Part shown: positions 1 through 9,135 of the stretch, one piece after another
How positions within the stretch are numbered: the first letter of the stretch is position 1
Layout: every line of letters begins with the position of its first letter
Source of the DNA: Pelomonas sp. KK5
Lineage (GTDB): Bacteria > Pseudomonadota > Gammaproteobacteria > Burkholderiales > Burkholderiaceae_C
Length of the DNA: 54,780 nt
Assembly (NCBI RefSeq): GCF_001984095.1
Contig: NZ_LYVQ01000008.1
Location: forward strand, 1-54,780
Direction: 5' to 3'
Translations under genes and position numbers: made by a program
The notes under the pieces: generated by a model
What the model was told of the DNA's origin: nothing
What the model saw: the letters and a program-made list of their open reading frames with translations, nothing else
The model's database searches: none

Positions 1-42
1 GCGCTGGACGCGCAGCGCTTCCTCGAACAGCAGGGCGCCTGA
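1..42 (+). CDS. C-terminal tail of an upstream gene (partial)
   Basis: The first bases read in frame as thirteen codons ending in the stop TGA at 40-42 (last residues FLEQQGA). Only the tail is present, so no family can be assigned. The oligopeptidase start codon follows after two bases, which suggests that the two genes are co-transcribed. Confidence 0.5.
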   Translation, partial: ALDAQRFLEQQGA

Positions 43-44
43 AC

Positions 45-2051
45 ATGGACGACAAGAACCCCTTGCTCGCGTCGGACAGCGGGCTGCCCGCCTTCGATGC
101 GATCCGCCCCGATCACATCGGGCCCGCGATCGACGAGCTCGTGTCGCGCTGCGAACAGGCGCTGGCCCGCCTCGCCGCGCCGGGCTTCCCGCCCGACTTC
201 CGCCAGCTCGGCGAGACGCTGGACCCGCCGCTGCAGGCGCTGGCCTTCGCCTGGGACACGGTGCAGCACCTGCAGGGCGTGCTCGACACGCCGGCGCTGC
301 GCAGTGCCATCGCGGCGGCGCAGCCGCGGGTCACCGGCCTGTACGCACGGCTGTCCAGCGACTCGCAGCTGTTCGCGCTGCTGCGCGGCGCCGAGGGCGG
401 CGAAGCGCTCCTGCCTGCCGAGCGCCAGGCCCTGTCCAACAGCCTGCGCTCGCTGCGCCTGGGCGGCGCCGAGCTCGACGCCGCCGGCCAGGCCCGCTTC
501 AAGGCCAGCGTGCAGCGCTCGGCCGTGCTCTCCCGCGAGTTCGCCAACCATGTCCAGGACGCCACGGACGCCTTCGTCCTCCACGTCGATGCCGCCGATC
601 TGGACGGCCTGCCTCAGGACGTGCTGGACCGCCTCGCCGCCGACGGCCGCTATCGCCTGACCTTGCAACAACCCTGCCTCGGCCCGGTGCTGCAGTACGC
701 CCGCAAGCGCGCGCTGCGCGAGACCCTCTACCGCGCCAACGTCACCCGCGCCAGCGAGCTGGGCCCGGCCGCGCTGGACAACGGCCCGGTCATCGCCGAG
801 ATCCTCGCGCTGCGCCACGAACGCGCCGCGCTGCTCGGCCTGCCGCATCACGCCGCCACCTCGCTGGCCAGCAAGATGGCCGAGGACGCTGCGCAGGTCG
901 AAACCTTCCTGCTCGACCTGGCCCGCCGCGCGCGGCCGATGGCCGAGCAGGAACTGGCCGAGCTGCGCGCCTTCGCCGCCGAGCGGCTGGGCATCGACGA
1001 TCTGCAGCCCTGGGACCTCGCCTACGCCGCCGAGCAGTTGCGCCGCGAGCGCCATGCCTTCAGCGAGCAGGAACTGACGCCGTACTTCCCGCTGGAGCGC
1101 GTGCTCGACGGGCTGTTCCGCCTGTCGGAATCGCTGTTCGACATCACGATCACCGCCGACGACAGCGCCACCGCCGCCTGGCACCCTAGCGTGCGCGGCT
1201 GGCGCATCGAGACACGCGCCGGCGCGCTGCTGGGCCGCTTCCTGCTCGACCCCTTCGCCCGCGCAGCCAAGCGCGGTGGCGCCTGGATGAACGGCGCCCA
1301 GGCCCGCTGGCGCCGGCCCGATGGCTCGCTGCGCACCGCGCTGGCCTACCTGGTGACCAACTCGGCCGCGCCTGTCGAGGGCCGGCGGGCGCTGCTGCGC
1401 CACGGCGAGGTCGTGACGCTGTTCCACGAGTTCGGCCACGGCCTGCATCACCTGCTGTCCACCGTCGAGGTGCCGGGCGTGGCCGGCATCTCCGGCGTCG
1501 AGTGGGATGCGGTCGAGCTGCCCAGCCAGTGGATGGAGAACTTCGCCTGGCAGTGGGAGACGCTGCAGCGGATCTCCGCCCACGCGGACACCGGCGAAGC
1601 GCTGCCGCGCGAGCTGTTCGAGCGGATGACGGCCGCCCGTAACTTCCAGAATGGACTGACCCTGCTGCGCCAGGTCGAGTTCTCGCTGTTCGACATCCGC
1701 CTGCATGCCGACCCGGCCCGCGCCGGCGCAGCGCAGTCGGTGATGGACGAGGTGCGGGCCGAGGTCTCGCTGCTGGCGCCGCCCGGCTACAACCGCTTCC
1801 AGAACGCCTTCTCGCACATCTGGGCCGGCGGCTACGCGGCGGGGTACTACAGTTACCTGTGGGCGGAAGTCCTGGCCTGCGATGCCTGGGAGACCTTCGA
1901 GGCCCAGGGCGTCGAAGCCGGCCGCCGCTGGCGCGAACAGGTGCTGGAGGTCGGCGGCAGCCGGCCGATGGCCGACAGCGTGCGGGCCTTCCTCGGCCGC
2001 GCGCCGGCGATCGATGCCCTGTTGCGCCAGCGAGGCCTGGCACCCGCCTGA
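45..2051 (+). CDS. prlC: M3 family zinc oligopeptidase (oligopeptidase A type)
   Basis: This 668-residue protein matches the thimet-oligopeptidase family (M3). In bacteria these are cytoplasmic enzymes that finish the breakdown of short peptides, including cleaved signal peptides. The zinc-binding HEFGH motif is at residues 461-465. The third ligand is probably Glu491 in the stretch DAVELPSQ, about 30 residues further on as in the family, and PrlC-type residues (GVAGISGV) lie between. Length and all expected blocks look intact. The ATG at 45 comes two bases after the upstream stop. The gene ends 51 bases before the sigma-factor gene, so it could be read with it, though a peptidase of this type is normally a housekeeping gene. 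Confidence 0.93.
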   Translation: MDDKNPLLASDSGLPAFDAIRPDHIGPAIDELVSRCEQALARLAAPGFPPDFRQLGETLDPPLQALAFAWDTVQHLQGVLDTPALRSAIAAAQPRVTGLYARLSSDSQLFALLRGAEGGEALLPAERQALSNSLRSLRLGGAELDAAGQARFKASVQRSAVLSREFANHVQDATDAFVLHVDAADLDGLPQDVLDRLAADGRYRLTLQQPCLGPVLQYARKRALRETLYRANVTRASELGPAALDNGPVIAEILALRHERAALLGLPHHAATSLASKMAEDAAQVETFLLDLARRARPMAEQELAELRAFAAERLGIDDLQPWDLAYAAEQLRRERHAFSEQELTPYFPLERVLDGLFRLSESLFDITITADDSATAAWHPSVRGWRIETRAGALLGRFLLDPFARAAKRGGAWMNGAQARWRRPDGSLRTALAYLVTNSAAPVEGRRALLRHGEVVTLFHEFGHGLHHLLSTVEVPGVAGISGVEWDAVELPSQWMENFAWQWETLQRISAHADTGEALPRELFERMTAARNFQNGLTLLRQVEFSLFDIRLHADPARAGAAQSVMDEVRAEVSLLAPPGYNRFQNAFSHIWAGGYAAGYYSYLWAEVLACDAWETFEAQGVEAGRRWREQVLEVGGSRPMADSVRAFLGRAPAIDALLRQRGLAPA

Positions 2052-2102
2052 ACGGGAAGGCGCTTACGGGTTTTTTCCGGCTCGTTCGTCTCTTCCGGGA
2101 CG

Positions 2103-2705
2103 ATGCTTGATCTTTCCCCGAAGGCTCCCATGCCCGATCCGCAGGCGCTCGATGACTGGTTCATCGCCGAGGTGCTCCCGCAGGAGCCGGCGTTGATGCG
2201 CCTGCTCGGCCGCCACTGGCGGCATTCCGATGAACTGACCGACCTGCGTCAGGACGTGTACGTGCGCGTCTACGAGGCGGCCCGCGCCAGCGGCCTGCCC
2301 GAGAACCCGCGCAGCTTCCTGTTCGCGGTCGCCCGCAACCTGATCATCGACCGCGTCCGCCGCCTGCAGGTGGTGGACATCGAGCTGGTCGCCGAGCCCG
2401 ACGCGCTCGGTGCGCTGAGCGACGACATCGGCCCGGACCGCGTCGCCGACTCGCGCCGCGAGCTGCGCCGCCTTCAGCAGGCGCTGGAGGCGCTGCCGCC
2501 GCGCTGCCGCGAGGTGGTGACGCTGCGCAAGATCGAGGGTCTGTCGCAGAAGGAGATCGCGGAGAAGCTCGGCATCGCGCTGGGCACCGTGGAGAAGCAG
2601 GTCACGCTGGGCATCCGCGCGCTGGCGCAGAGCCTGGGCGGGCCGGCCAAGGAACTGGCACAGGCGTGGACACAAAAACGCCGCCGCAGGGAGACCGAAC
2701 GATGA
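2103..2705 (+). CDS. FecI-like ECF RNA polymerase sigma factor
   Basis: A 200-residue group IV sigma factor with only regions 2 and 4. Region 2 is around residues 35-95 (DLRQDVYVRVYEAA, then NPRSFLFAVARNLIIDRVRR). Region 4, with its helix-turn-helix, is around 130-185 (LPPRCREVVTLRKIEGLS, then EIAEKLGIALGTVEKQV). It is followed with a 4-base overlap by a FecR-type regulator and then by a TonB receptor with a signalling domain, the classic cell-surface-signalling order. It should direct transcription of the receptor when the cognate ligand is bound. A second in-frame ATG at 2130 (MPDPQ) is an alternative start, and neither has a strong ribosome site. I saw no convincing Fur box upstream. Confidence 0.9.
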   Translation: MLDLSPKAPMPDPQALDDWFIAEVLPQEPALMRLLGRHWRHSDELTDLRQDVYVRVYEAARASGLPENPRSFLFAVARNLIIDRVRRLQVVDIELVAEPDALGALSDDIGPDRVADSRRELRRLQQALEALPPRCREVVTLRKIEGLSQKEIAEKLGIALGTVEKQVTLGIRALAQSLGGPAKELAQAWTQKRRRRETER

Positions 2706-3706
2706 GCACGAGGCACCTGGAGATCGAGGCGCAGGCCGCTGCCTGGCTGGCCCGGCAGGACGCCGACACGCTGCCGCCCGAGGCGCAGCAGGAATTCGAG
2801 GCCTGGCTGGCCGCCGACCTGGCCCATCGCGTGGCCTGGCTGCGGCTGCGCCAGGGCTGGCAGCGGGCCGACGGCATGGAGGCGCTGCGGGGCGCCGCTG
2901 CCGGGCGGCCACGTGCGTGGCGAGAGCGCCTGCGCCGCTGGGGCTGGGCGCTGCAGGACCTGGCGGCACCACGGCCCGCCTGGGGCCTGGCGGGCGGTGC
3001 CGCGGCGCTGGCGCTCGTGGCCATCGTCGGCGTGCAGCAATGGCGTGCGCAGCAGGCGCCGAGCGCCCGGCCCACCAGCTATGTCGCCGAGCTCGGCAGC
3101 CGCCAGATGGTGGCGCTGGAAGACGGCACGCGGCTGACGCTCAACACGCGATCGAAGGTGCGCGTCGCCGTCACGCGCAGCGAGCGCCGCGTCTGGGTCG
3201 ACCAGGGCGAGGTGTTCTTCGACGTGGCCAAGGACCCGGAGCACCCCTTCGTCGTCATCGCCGGCGACAAGCGCATCACCGTGCTCGGCACCAAGTTCTC
3301 GGTCTACCGCAAGGGCGAGCAGACGCAGGTCACCGTGCTGGAGGGGCGCGTGCGCGTCGAGTCGCCCGAGGGCCCGCCGGACGCCTCGGCCGTGATGCTG
3401 CACGGACAGGTCGCCGTGGCCGACAAGGACTCGATGCTGGTGGTCCAGCGCAGCGACCGCGAGGTCGAGAACCGGCTGGCCTGGCGCAGCGGCCGGCTGG
3501 TCTTCGAGCGGCAGTCGCTGGCCGAGATCGCGGCCGAGTTCAACCGCTACAACCGGCGGCAACTGGTGGTGCAGGGCGAGGCCGCGCGGCTGGAGCTCGG
3601 CGGCAGCTTCGACCCCAACAACCTGCAGGGTTTCATCGAGCTGCTGAGCACCGGCTTCGGCATCAAGGCGAGCTACGAAAACGAGCAGATCGTCCTTCGC
3701 AATTGA
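2702..3706 (+). CDS. FecR-type anti-sigma / sigma regulator
   Basis: A 334-residue inner-membrane regulator. The N-terminal cytoplasmic part (about 1-90, with the AWLARQDADT and FEAWLAADLAHRVAW stretches typical of FecR) should hold the sigma factor. One membrane segment follows at about 93-113. The periplasmic FecR domain (about 125-220; VALEDGTRLTLNTRSKV, GEVFFDVAKDPEHPFVV) comes next, and the C-terminal DUF4974-like end contacts the receptor. I chose the ATG at 2702 because it overlaps the sigma stop as ATGA and has GGGAG in front. The longer reading from 2666 would lie inside the sigma gene. It relays receptor occupancy to the sigma factor encoded just upstream. Confidence 0.92.
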   Translation: MSTRHLEIEAQAAAWLARQDADTLPPEAQQEFEAWLAADLAHRVAWLRLRQGWQRADGMEALRGAAAGRPRAWRERLRRWGWALQDLAAPRPAWGLAGGAAALALVAIVGVQQWRAQQAPSARPTSYVAELGSRQMVALEDGTRLTLNTRSKVRVAVTRSERRVWVDQGEVFFDVAKDPEHPFVVIAGDKRITVLGTKFSVYRKGEQTQVTVLEGRVRVESPEGPPDASAVMLHGQVAVADKDSMLVVQRSDREVENRLAWRSGRLVFERQSLAEIAAEFNRYNRRQLVVQGEAARLELGGSFDPNNLQGFIELLSTGFGIKASYENEQIVLRN

Positions 3707-3822
3707 GAAAAGTCCCGCTCGGTGTTTTCCCTCGCCGGCGAAAAATCATTACGGGACCATGACAGCCCACCCGTCCTGGAACAGTACCAGCGGCTTGCTG
3801 GCATCGAGGATGAGGAGTGGAC

Positions 3823-6156
3823 ATGACGACAGGAAAGAGGATGTTGACGAAGCTCGCGATCGCCTGTTCCGGCGCCTTGCTGAGCCTGGCGGCACAGGCG
3901 GCGCCGCGCGCGTTCAACATCCCGGCAGGTGATCTGAAGGCGGCGATCGAGGCCTATGTGGCGCAGTGCGATTGCCAGCTGGTCTACAAGGTCGATGACC
4001 TCAAGGGCCACGCCAGCAAGGGCGTGCAGGGCTCGTTCGAGGCCGATGCGGCGCTGGACAAGCTGCTCGAAGGCAGCGGCCTGAAGATCCTGCGCAGCCC
4101 CAACGGCGTCGTGCTGGTGGCGGGTGCCCACCATGTCTTCACGGACGAGGAACTACAGCGCCTGGACGTGGTGCTGGTGCGCGGCCAGAACCTGCACCTG
4201 GGCGACCTGGCGCGCACCGGCACGCGCATGGACATCGATCCGATGGAGCTGCCGCAGTCGGTCACCTCGGTCTCGCAGGATGTGCTGGCCCACCAGCAGG
4301 CCAAGAGCCTGCGCGACGCGCTGAGCAACTTCGCCGGCATCAGCGACCAGACCGGTCAGGGCTCCTACGCGATGCGCGGCTTCTACGCGGCCATCGCGCG
4401 CAACGGCGACGTGCAGAGCTCCGCGCAATCGTTCGACGCGCCGCTGATGACGATCTCCCGCGTGGAGGTGGTCAAGGGCCCGGACGCGATTGTCGCGGGC
4501 CTGTCGGCCGGCTACGGCGGCGTGATCAACGTGATCAGCAAGACACCCGAGCCGCGCAAGATCCTGGAGGTGGCGAGTTCCATCGGCAGCCGCGGCTACT
4601 ACGACGTCGGCGTCGACGCCAACACGCCGGTGACCGAGGACAAGAGCCTGCTGGTGCGGCTCGTCGCCGACAAGCAGGGCGCCGGCACCACCTGGGACGG
4701 CCTGCCCGGCGCCTCGAAGAAATACCTCGGCCCCTCGGCCACCTGGCGCAGCAAGGCGCTGGGCGCGGAGCTGACGCTGTCCTACGAATACCAGTCCGGC
4801 AACGAGCCGCCGCGGCTGCAGGTCTTCACCGACACCGACCGCCTGCCGTCCGACGCGCCGCCGCTGCACATCCCGCCGGACCGGCAGTTCGCCGACCAGA
4901 CCTCGAAGATCATGACCATCGGCGGCAAGAAGAAGCTGTTCGACCGCTGGTCGGTGGACTTCAAGTACTCGGACAACCACCAGACCTTCAACACCGTCGT
5001 CGCCGCGGCCTACCTGGGCAGCCTGTTCGGCCTGTCGGACCAGCAGGTGCTGTCCACCACCTCGGCGGTGGACGGCACGGCGCGCACCAAGACCGGCAAG
5101 CTGGAACTCAACGGCGAGTTCGAGACCGGTCCCGTCGAGCACAAGGTGTTGCTGGCCTATGACGACATGCGCCAGATCTACGACTTCTACGGGTCCACGC
5201 TGTCCCTGTACACGGTGGACATCGCCAGCGGCAAGGCCACCGATGCCAGCGCCACGCTGGGCCCGATGCTGGGCTACCGCACGCTGCCCGGCAAGCGCTC
5301 CGGCTCCGACTCGATCTCCTACGAGAAGGGCCTGCTCGCGCTGGACCATTTCGTCATCGGCAACTGGGCCGGCAATATCGGCCTGCGCCGCATCCACTAC
5401 GAGCCGGACGTGGCCAAGAAGGGCCGCACCTTCGACGCGACGCTGCCCTCGCTGGGCCTGGTCTACCGCTGGTCGCCGACGCTGTCGCTGTACGGCAGCG
5501 GCGCCAAGGGCTTCTCGTCGAACTCGGGCATGTTCCAGTTCGACGGCACGCAGGTGCAGCCGCAGGACGCGGTGCAGACCGAGGTCGGCTTCAAGGCCCT
5601 GTTCGCGCAGAGCACGATCGCGCTGACCGGCGCGCTGTTCAGCATCGACCAGCACAACGTCGCGGTGACCGACCCGCAGCACAAGAGCGGCTGCGTCAAC
5701 GGCTCCTGCTACATCAGCGTGTCGGGCGTGAAGTCCACCGGCACCGACATCGAACTCTCCGGCCAGCTGACCCGCCATCTCGACCTGCGCGTGGGCTATG
5801 CCTACGTGGACAAGAAGGTCTCGGCCAGCAAGAGCGCCGGCATCTACTACGCCCACAACACCGGCAACCTCTGGGCCACCTGGCGCTTCGACGGCGAACC
5901 CAACCGCGGCGCCTGGGCCGCGCTGGGCCTGATGGGCCGCGGCAAGCGCAACGACGACGGCTTCAGCGCCGCCAATCCCGGCAACCTGCGCGTGGACATG
6001 AACGCGGGCTACGACGCGAAGCAGTGGTCGCTGGTCGGCGGGGTCAAGAACGCCTTCGGCCGCAGCCTCTACACGGTCGAGTCGGGCTTCTTCGGCACCG
6101 GCTACCTGCAGCAGCAGCGCGAGTTCTATTTCACCGGCCGCTACAGCTTCTATTGA
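3823..6156 (+). CDS. TonB-dependent outer-membrane receptor with signalling (STN) domain
   Basis: A 777-residue outer-membrane transporter. A signal peptide ends near residue 25 (LSLAAQA). An STN domain (about 28-103) follows, which is the part that talks to FecR. The plug (about 125-250; LPQSVTSVSQDVL, VVKGPDAIVAG, GGVINVISK) and a 22-strand barrel end in an aromatic terminal residue (RYSFY). I chose the ATG at 3823 because GAGGAG (3812-3817) lies five bases upstream. GTG 3817 and ATG 3841 are alternatives. The architecture is that of ferric-siderophore receptors such as FpvA or FoxA, but the ligand cannot be read from sequence. The peptide-type ABC transporter and peptidase downstream leave a peptidic ligand open. 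Confidence 0.92.
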   Translation: MTTGKRMLTKLAIACSGALLSLAAQAAPRAFNIPAGDLKAAIEAYVAQCDCQLVYKVDDLKGHASKGVQGSFEADAALDKLLEGSGLKILRSPNGVVLVAGAHHVFTDEELQRLDVVLVRGQNLHLGDLARTGTRMDIDPMELPQSVTSVSQDVLAHQQAKSLRDALSNFAGISDQTGQGSYAMRGFYAAIARNGDVQSSAQSFDAPLMTISRVEVVKGPDAIVAGLSAGYGGVINVISKTPEPRKILEVASSIGSRGYYDVGVDANTPVTEDKSLLVRLVADKQGAGTTWDGLPGASKKYLGPSATWRSKALGAELTLSYEYQSGNEPPRLQVFTDTDRLPSDAPPLHIPPDRQFADQTSKIMTIGGKKKLFDRWSVDFKYSDNHQTFNTVVAAAYLGSLFGLSDQQVLSTTSAVDGTARTKTGKLELNGEFETGPVEHKVLLAYDDMRQIYDFYGSTLSLYTVDIASGKATDASATLGPMLGYRTLPGKRSGSDSISYEKGLLALDHFVIGNWAGNIGLRRIHYEPDVAKKGRTFDATLPSLGLVYRWSPTLSLYGSGAKGFSSNSGMFQFDGTQVQPQDAVQTEVGFKALFAQSTIALTGALFSIDQHNVAVTDPQHKSGCVNGSCYISVSGVKSTGTDIELSGQLTRHLDLRVGYAYVDKKVSASKSAGIYYAHNTGNLWATWRFDGEPNRGAWAALGLMGRGKRNDDGFSAANPGNLRVDMNAGYDAKQWSLVGGVKNAFGRSLYTVESGFFGTGYLQQQREFYFTGRYSFY

Positions 6157-6174
6157 TCGATCGGCGCCCTCACC

Positions 6175-7875
6175 ATGCAGCAGATGAAACTCCCGCCGCG
6201 CGAAGTCAAGCGGCTGTTCTTCCCCTACTGGTCGCTGCGCAACAGGCAGGCCATCGTGGTGCTGGTGATCCTGGTGGCGGTGCTGCTCAGCGGCAGCGCC
6301 TTCAACGCCTGGATCACCCACTTCACGCGCGACTCGTACAACGCCATCGAGAAGCGCGACTTCGCGCTGTTCAAGGTGGCGGTCACGCAGTCGATGATGG
6401 CCTTCGCGCTGTCGGCGGCGCTGTTCACCTTCGACACCTGGCTCAAGCAGTGGGTGGAGTTCAACTGGCGCAAATCTCTGACCGACGTCTTCGCCAGTCG
6501 CTGGCTGGCGGGCAACACCTTCTACCGGCTGGAGCGCCAGCAGCGCACCGACAACCCGGACCAGCGCATCGCCGAGGACGTGCGCCTGTTCACCGAGCAG
6601 ACCGTGGGCCTGGGCTTCTCCTTCATCACCAACCTGGGCCTGCTCTCCAGCTTCGGCTACCTGCTGTGGACGGTGGCGGGCTCGGTGACGATAGCCGGCG
6701 TGACGATCCACGGCTACATGTTCTGGGTCGCGATCGGCTTCGGGCTGTCGAACACCGGCATCACGCACTGGGCCGGCCGCAGGCTGTCGACGATCCGCAT
6801 GAACCAGCAGCGCGTGGAGGGCGATTTCCGCTTCGCGCTCTCGCAGCAGCGCGAGTACGCCGAGCAGATCGCCTTCTACGACGGCGGCCCGGTCGAGCTG
6901 GGCCGGCTGCGCCACCTGTTCAGCCACATCGCGGCGAACTGGGGCCAGGTCATGCGCCAGACGCTGAAGCTCAACTTCGTGCACCTGAACGTCAACTCGT
7001 ATTCGAGCCTGGTGCCCATCCTGGTGATCTCGCCCAAGCTGTTCAGCGGCGAGCTGACGCTGGGCGAGATGATGCAGAACAACATGGCCTACGGCGCCAC
7101 GGTGATGGCCGTCTCCTGGTTCGCCAACTCGTATGGCTCGCTGGTGAGCTGGTCCGCGATCACGCGCCGCCTGATCGGCCTGAACGCGGCGCTGGACGAG
7201 CAGGAGCAGCGCGGCATCGCCCTGGCCGAGGCGAAGCAGCCGGTGCTCAAGGCCCGCGAGCTGCAGATGGCGCTGCCCGACGGCGCGCCGCTGGCCGACA
7301 TCGGCGCACTGCGCTTCGAGCCGGGCGGCCGCTGGCTGATCAAGGGCGCGTCCGGCGCCGGCAAGAGCACGCTGCTGCGCACGCTGGCCGGCCTGTGGCC
7401 CTACGGCCGCGGCAGCGTTGAGCTGCCGCCGCGCGGCTCGATGATGTTCGTTCCGCAGAAGAGCTACATCCCGGCGGGCACGCTGAAGGAAGCGCTCTGC
7501 TATCCGAAGTCGGTGGACCAGTTCAGCGACGAGGCCTGCCGCCGCGCGCTGGTGGCCTGCCGGCTGCCGCAACTGGTGGGCGAACTGCACGACAGCGCGC
7601 GCTGGGCGCACCGCCTCTCCGGCGGCGAGCAGCAGCGCCTGGCCTTCGCCCGCGTGCTGCTGGCGCGGCCCGGCTTCATCTTCCTGGACGAGGCCACCAG
7701 CGCGCTCGACAACCCGACCGAGGCCGCGCTCTACACGGCGCTGGGCGAGCAGCTCGGCGAGGCGGCGGTCATCAGCGTCGCGCACCGCGCCACGCTGGAG
7801 AAGTACCACGACCAGGCGCTCGAGCTGGCGCAGGGCCGCGCCGCGACGCGGCCGCTGGCCGCCTCCGCCTGCTGA
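6175..7875 (+). CDS. SbmA/BacA-like ABC transporter, fused permease and ATPase
   Basis: A 566-residue ABC half-transporter. The N-terminal half carries membrane helices (about 25-50, 70-95, 150-215) in the SbmA/BacA/YddA arrangement, including the sequence YNAIEKRDFALFK typical of this family. The C-terminal ATPase has Walker A GASGAGKST (391-399), signature LSGGEQQR (481-488) and Walker B FIFLDEATSALD. SbmA and BacA take peptides and peptide antibiotics across the inner membrane, while ATPase-fused relatives also occur in siderophore clusters. The gene starts 18 bases after the TonB receptor, so the two are probably co-expressed. ATG 6184 is an alternative start. Direction of transport and substrate are not shown by the sequence. 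Confidence 0.88.
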   Translation: MQQMKLPPREVKRLFFPYWSLRNRQAIVVLVILVAVLLSGSAFNAWITHFTRDSYNAIEKRDFALFKVAVTQSMMAFALSAALFTFDTWLKQWVEFNWRKSLTDVFASRWLAGNTFYRLERQQRTDNPDQRIAEDVRLFTEQTVGLGFSFITNLGLLSSFGYLLWTVAGSVTIAGVTIHGYMFWVAIGFGLSNTGITHWAGRRLSTIRMNQQRVEGDFRFALSQQREYAEQIAFYDGGPVELGRLRHLFSHIAANWGQVMRQTLKLNFVHLNVNSYSSLVPILVISPKLFSGELTLGEMMQNNMAYGATVMAVSWFANSYGSLVSWSAITRRLIGLNAALDEQEQRGIALAEAKQPVLKARELQMALPDGAPLADIGALRFEPGGRWLIKGASGAGKSTLLRTLAGLWPYGRGSVELPPRGSMMFVPQKSYIPAGTLKEALCYPKSVDQFSDEACRRALVACRLPQLVGELHDSARWAHRLSGGEQQRLAFARVLLARPGFIFLDEATSALDNPTEAALYTALGEQLGEAAVISVAHRATLEKYHDQALELAQGRAATRPLAASAC

Positions 7876-7914
7876 TTGATTGATTGATTTCCTCCCTTTC
7901 GACAAGGACTCCTC

Positions 7915-8244
7915 ATGGCATCCGCCCTCATCACATCCGTTGACCACCAGAACTTCGACGCCGAGGTCGTCCAGTCCGACCTGCCGGTGCTGATCGACTT
8001 CTGGGCGCCCTGGTGCGGCCCCTGCATCGCACTGAACCCGACGATCGACGCCGTGGCCGCCCTGTACGAAGGCCGCGTCAAGGTGGTCAAGGCCAACCTC
8101 GACGAATCGAAGGAACTGGCCGACCGCTTCGGCGTGCGCGGCATCCCGGCGCTGTTCCTGCTGAAGCAGGGCGAGGTGCTGCAGGGCATCCATGCGCAGA
8201 CGAAGACGCGCATCTGCGTCGAGTTGGACAAGCACCTTGCTTGA
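7915..8244 (+). CDS. Thioredoxin-like protein
   Basis: A 109-residue single-domain thioredoxin with the active site WCGPC (residues 33-37) and the cis-proline at Pro78 (GIPALFLL). There is no signal peptide, so it is cytoplasmic. The usual thioredoxin WCGPCK lysine is replaced by isoleucine (CGPCIALNP), as in many Trx-like accessory proteins, so it may not be the main cellular thioredoxin. A moderate ribosome site (AAGGA) precedes the ATG. It lies 39 bases behind the ABC transporter gene and two codons or fewer from the next frame, so it is part of the same run of genes. Confidence 0.92.
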   Translation: MASALITSVDHQNFDAEVVQSDLPVLIDFWAPWCGPCIALNPTIDAVAALYEGRVKVVKANLDESKELADRFGVRGIPALFLLKQGEVLQGIHAQTKTRICVELDKHLA

Positions 8245-8260
8245 GATGGAGAACGTGTCG

Positions 8261-9124
8261 ATGGAATCCCGGGATCTCAAGCAGCAGCGCATCGAGCGCC
8301 TGCGCGGCCTGATCGCCGCCGGCGCGGCCAAGCCCTCGCCGAAGCTGGCGTGGAACGGCGAGAACGGTTCGCTGAGCGGCGCCCTGGCGCAGGACAAGGA
8401 CGCGGCGCGCTTCGCCGAGCTGACCGGCCTGCCGCTGGAACTGTCGCAATGGGCCGAGCTGCTGGACGGCGCCGTCGGCCGCCAGGCCGCCGCCGAATTC
8501 GCCGCCGCGCAGGGCCTGGACGGCTTCTACCTGCGCTGGCTCGGCGCGCTGCGGCCCGGAGCCGATCTCGGGCCGGTGATGCCGGAGATCATCGGCCGGC
8601 AGCTCGCCGAGCTGGCCGAGTGGCCCGAACTGCCGCCCGACGCAGCCGTTCGCCGCTTGAGCCGCGACCTGGCGCTGCTGTGGCAGCGCGCGCTGGGCGG
8701 CGACGTGGCGGACGCCGATGAATGGCGAACGCGACGCAAGGAGGCGGTGGGTCTCTCCGATTCGTTGGACGACGCCTTCGCCGCCTCGCTGGCCGAGATC
8801 CTTTCTTCCGTCGCCTGGCCGCCTGCGCAGCTGGAGGGCGAAGCCCTGGCTGCGCTGCAGAAGCTGCTGTCGCTGCGACAGACCTTGGCGACGCTGCCCG
8901 GCATGAATGCCGTTCAGCAGGCGGCGGCGCGTGAATCGGCCGAGCAGCCGCGGCGCTTCCGCCGCGCCGCCGAGGCACCGGGCTTCGACATGATGGCCTG
9001 GTACCTGAACCAGCCCAAGCCCGAGCCGGCGCCCGGGCTGGAAGAACCGGTTGACCAGGCCGCCAGCCTCGCGCTGCTCGCCGCGGCCTGCCGCCAGGTG
9101 CTGGCGCTGAGCGCCCTGCGCTGA
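8261..9124 (+). CDS. Conserved-looking hypothetical protein, mostly helical
   Basis: I do not recognise this 287-residue protein. It has no signal peptide or membrane segment. It is rich in Ala, Leu, Glu and Arg and should be mostly alpha-helical. Distinct stretches are SPKLAWNGENGSLSGALA near the start, LDGFYLRWLGALRPGADLGPVMPEIIG around 85-110 and FDMMAWYLNQPKPEPAPGLEEP near residue 245. I chose the ATG at 8261 because GGAG at 8249-8252 lies eight bases before it. ATG 8246, one base after the thioredoxin stop, is possible. It sits between thioredoxin and prolyl oligopeptidase on the same strand with 11 bases to the latter, so a role with the transporter/peptidase set is likely but undefined. 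Confidence 0.72.
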   Translation: MESRDLKQQRIERLRGLIAAGAAKPSPKLAWNGENGSLSGALAQDKDAARFAELTGLPLELSQWAELLDGAVGRQAAAEFAAAQGLDGFYLRWLGALRPGADLGPVMPEIIGRQLAELAEWPELPPDAAVRRLSRDLALLWQRALGGDVADADEWRTRRKEAVGLSDSLDDAFAASLAEILSSVAWPPAQLEGEALAALQKLLSLRQTLATLPGMNAVQQAAARESAEQPRRFRRAAEAPGFDMMAWYLNQPKPEPAPGLEEPVDQAASLALLAAACRQVLALSALR

Positions 9125-9135
9125 GGTAACGATGC

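Noticed and set aside
3707-3822. Lasso-peptide or other small precursor gene between FecR and the TonB receptor
   Set aside because: The short frames there have no leader/core pattern and no maturation genes are in the window.
7873-7889. Four tandem GATT units right after the ABC transporter stop
   Set aside because: It gives TGA stops in all three frames, but a 16-base microsatellite is too short to claim as an element.
4153-8397. A 1414-codon open frame on the minus strand opposite the TonB receptor, ABC and thioredoxin genes
   Set aside because: It is the antisense shadow of well-identified genes in high-GC DNA, with repetitive Ala/Arg/Gln/His-rich composition and no family features.
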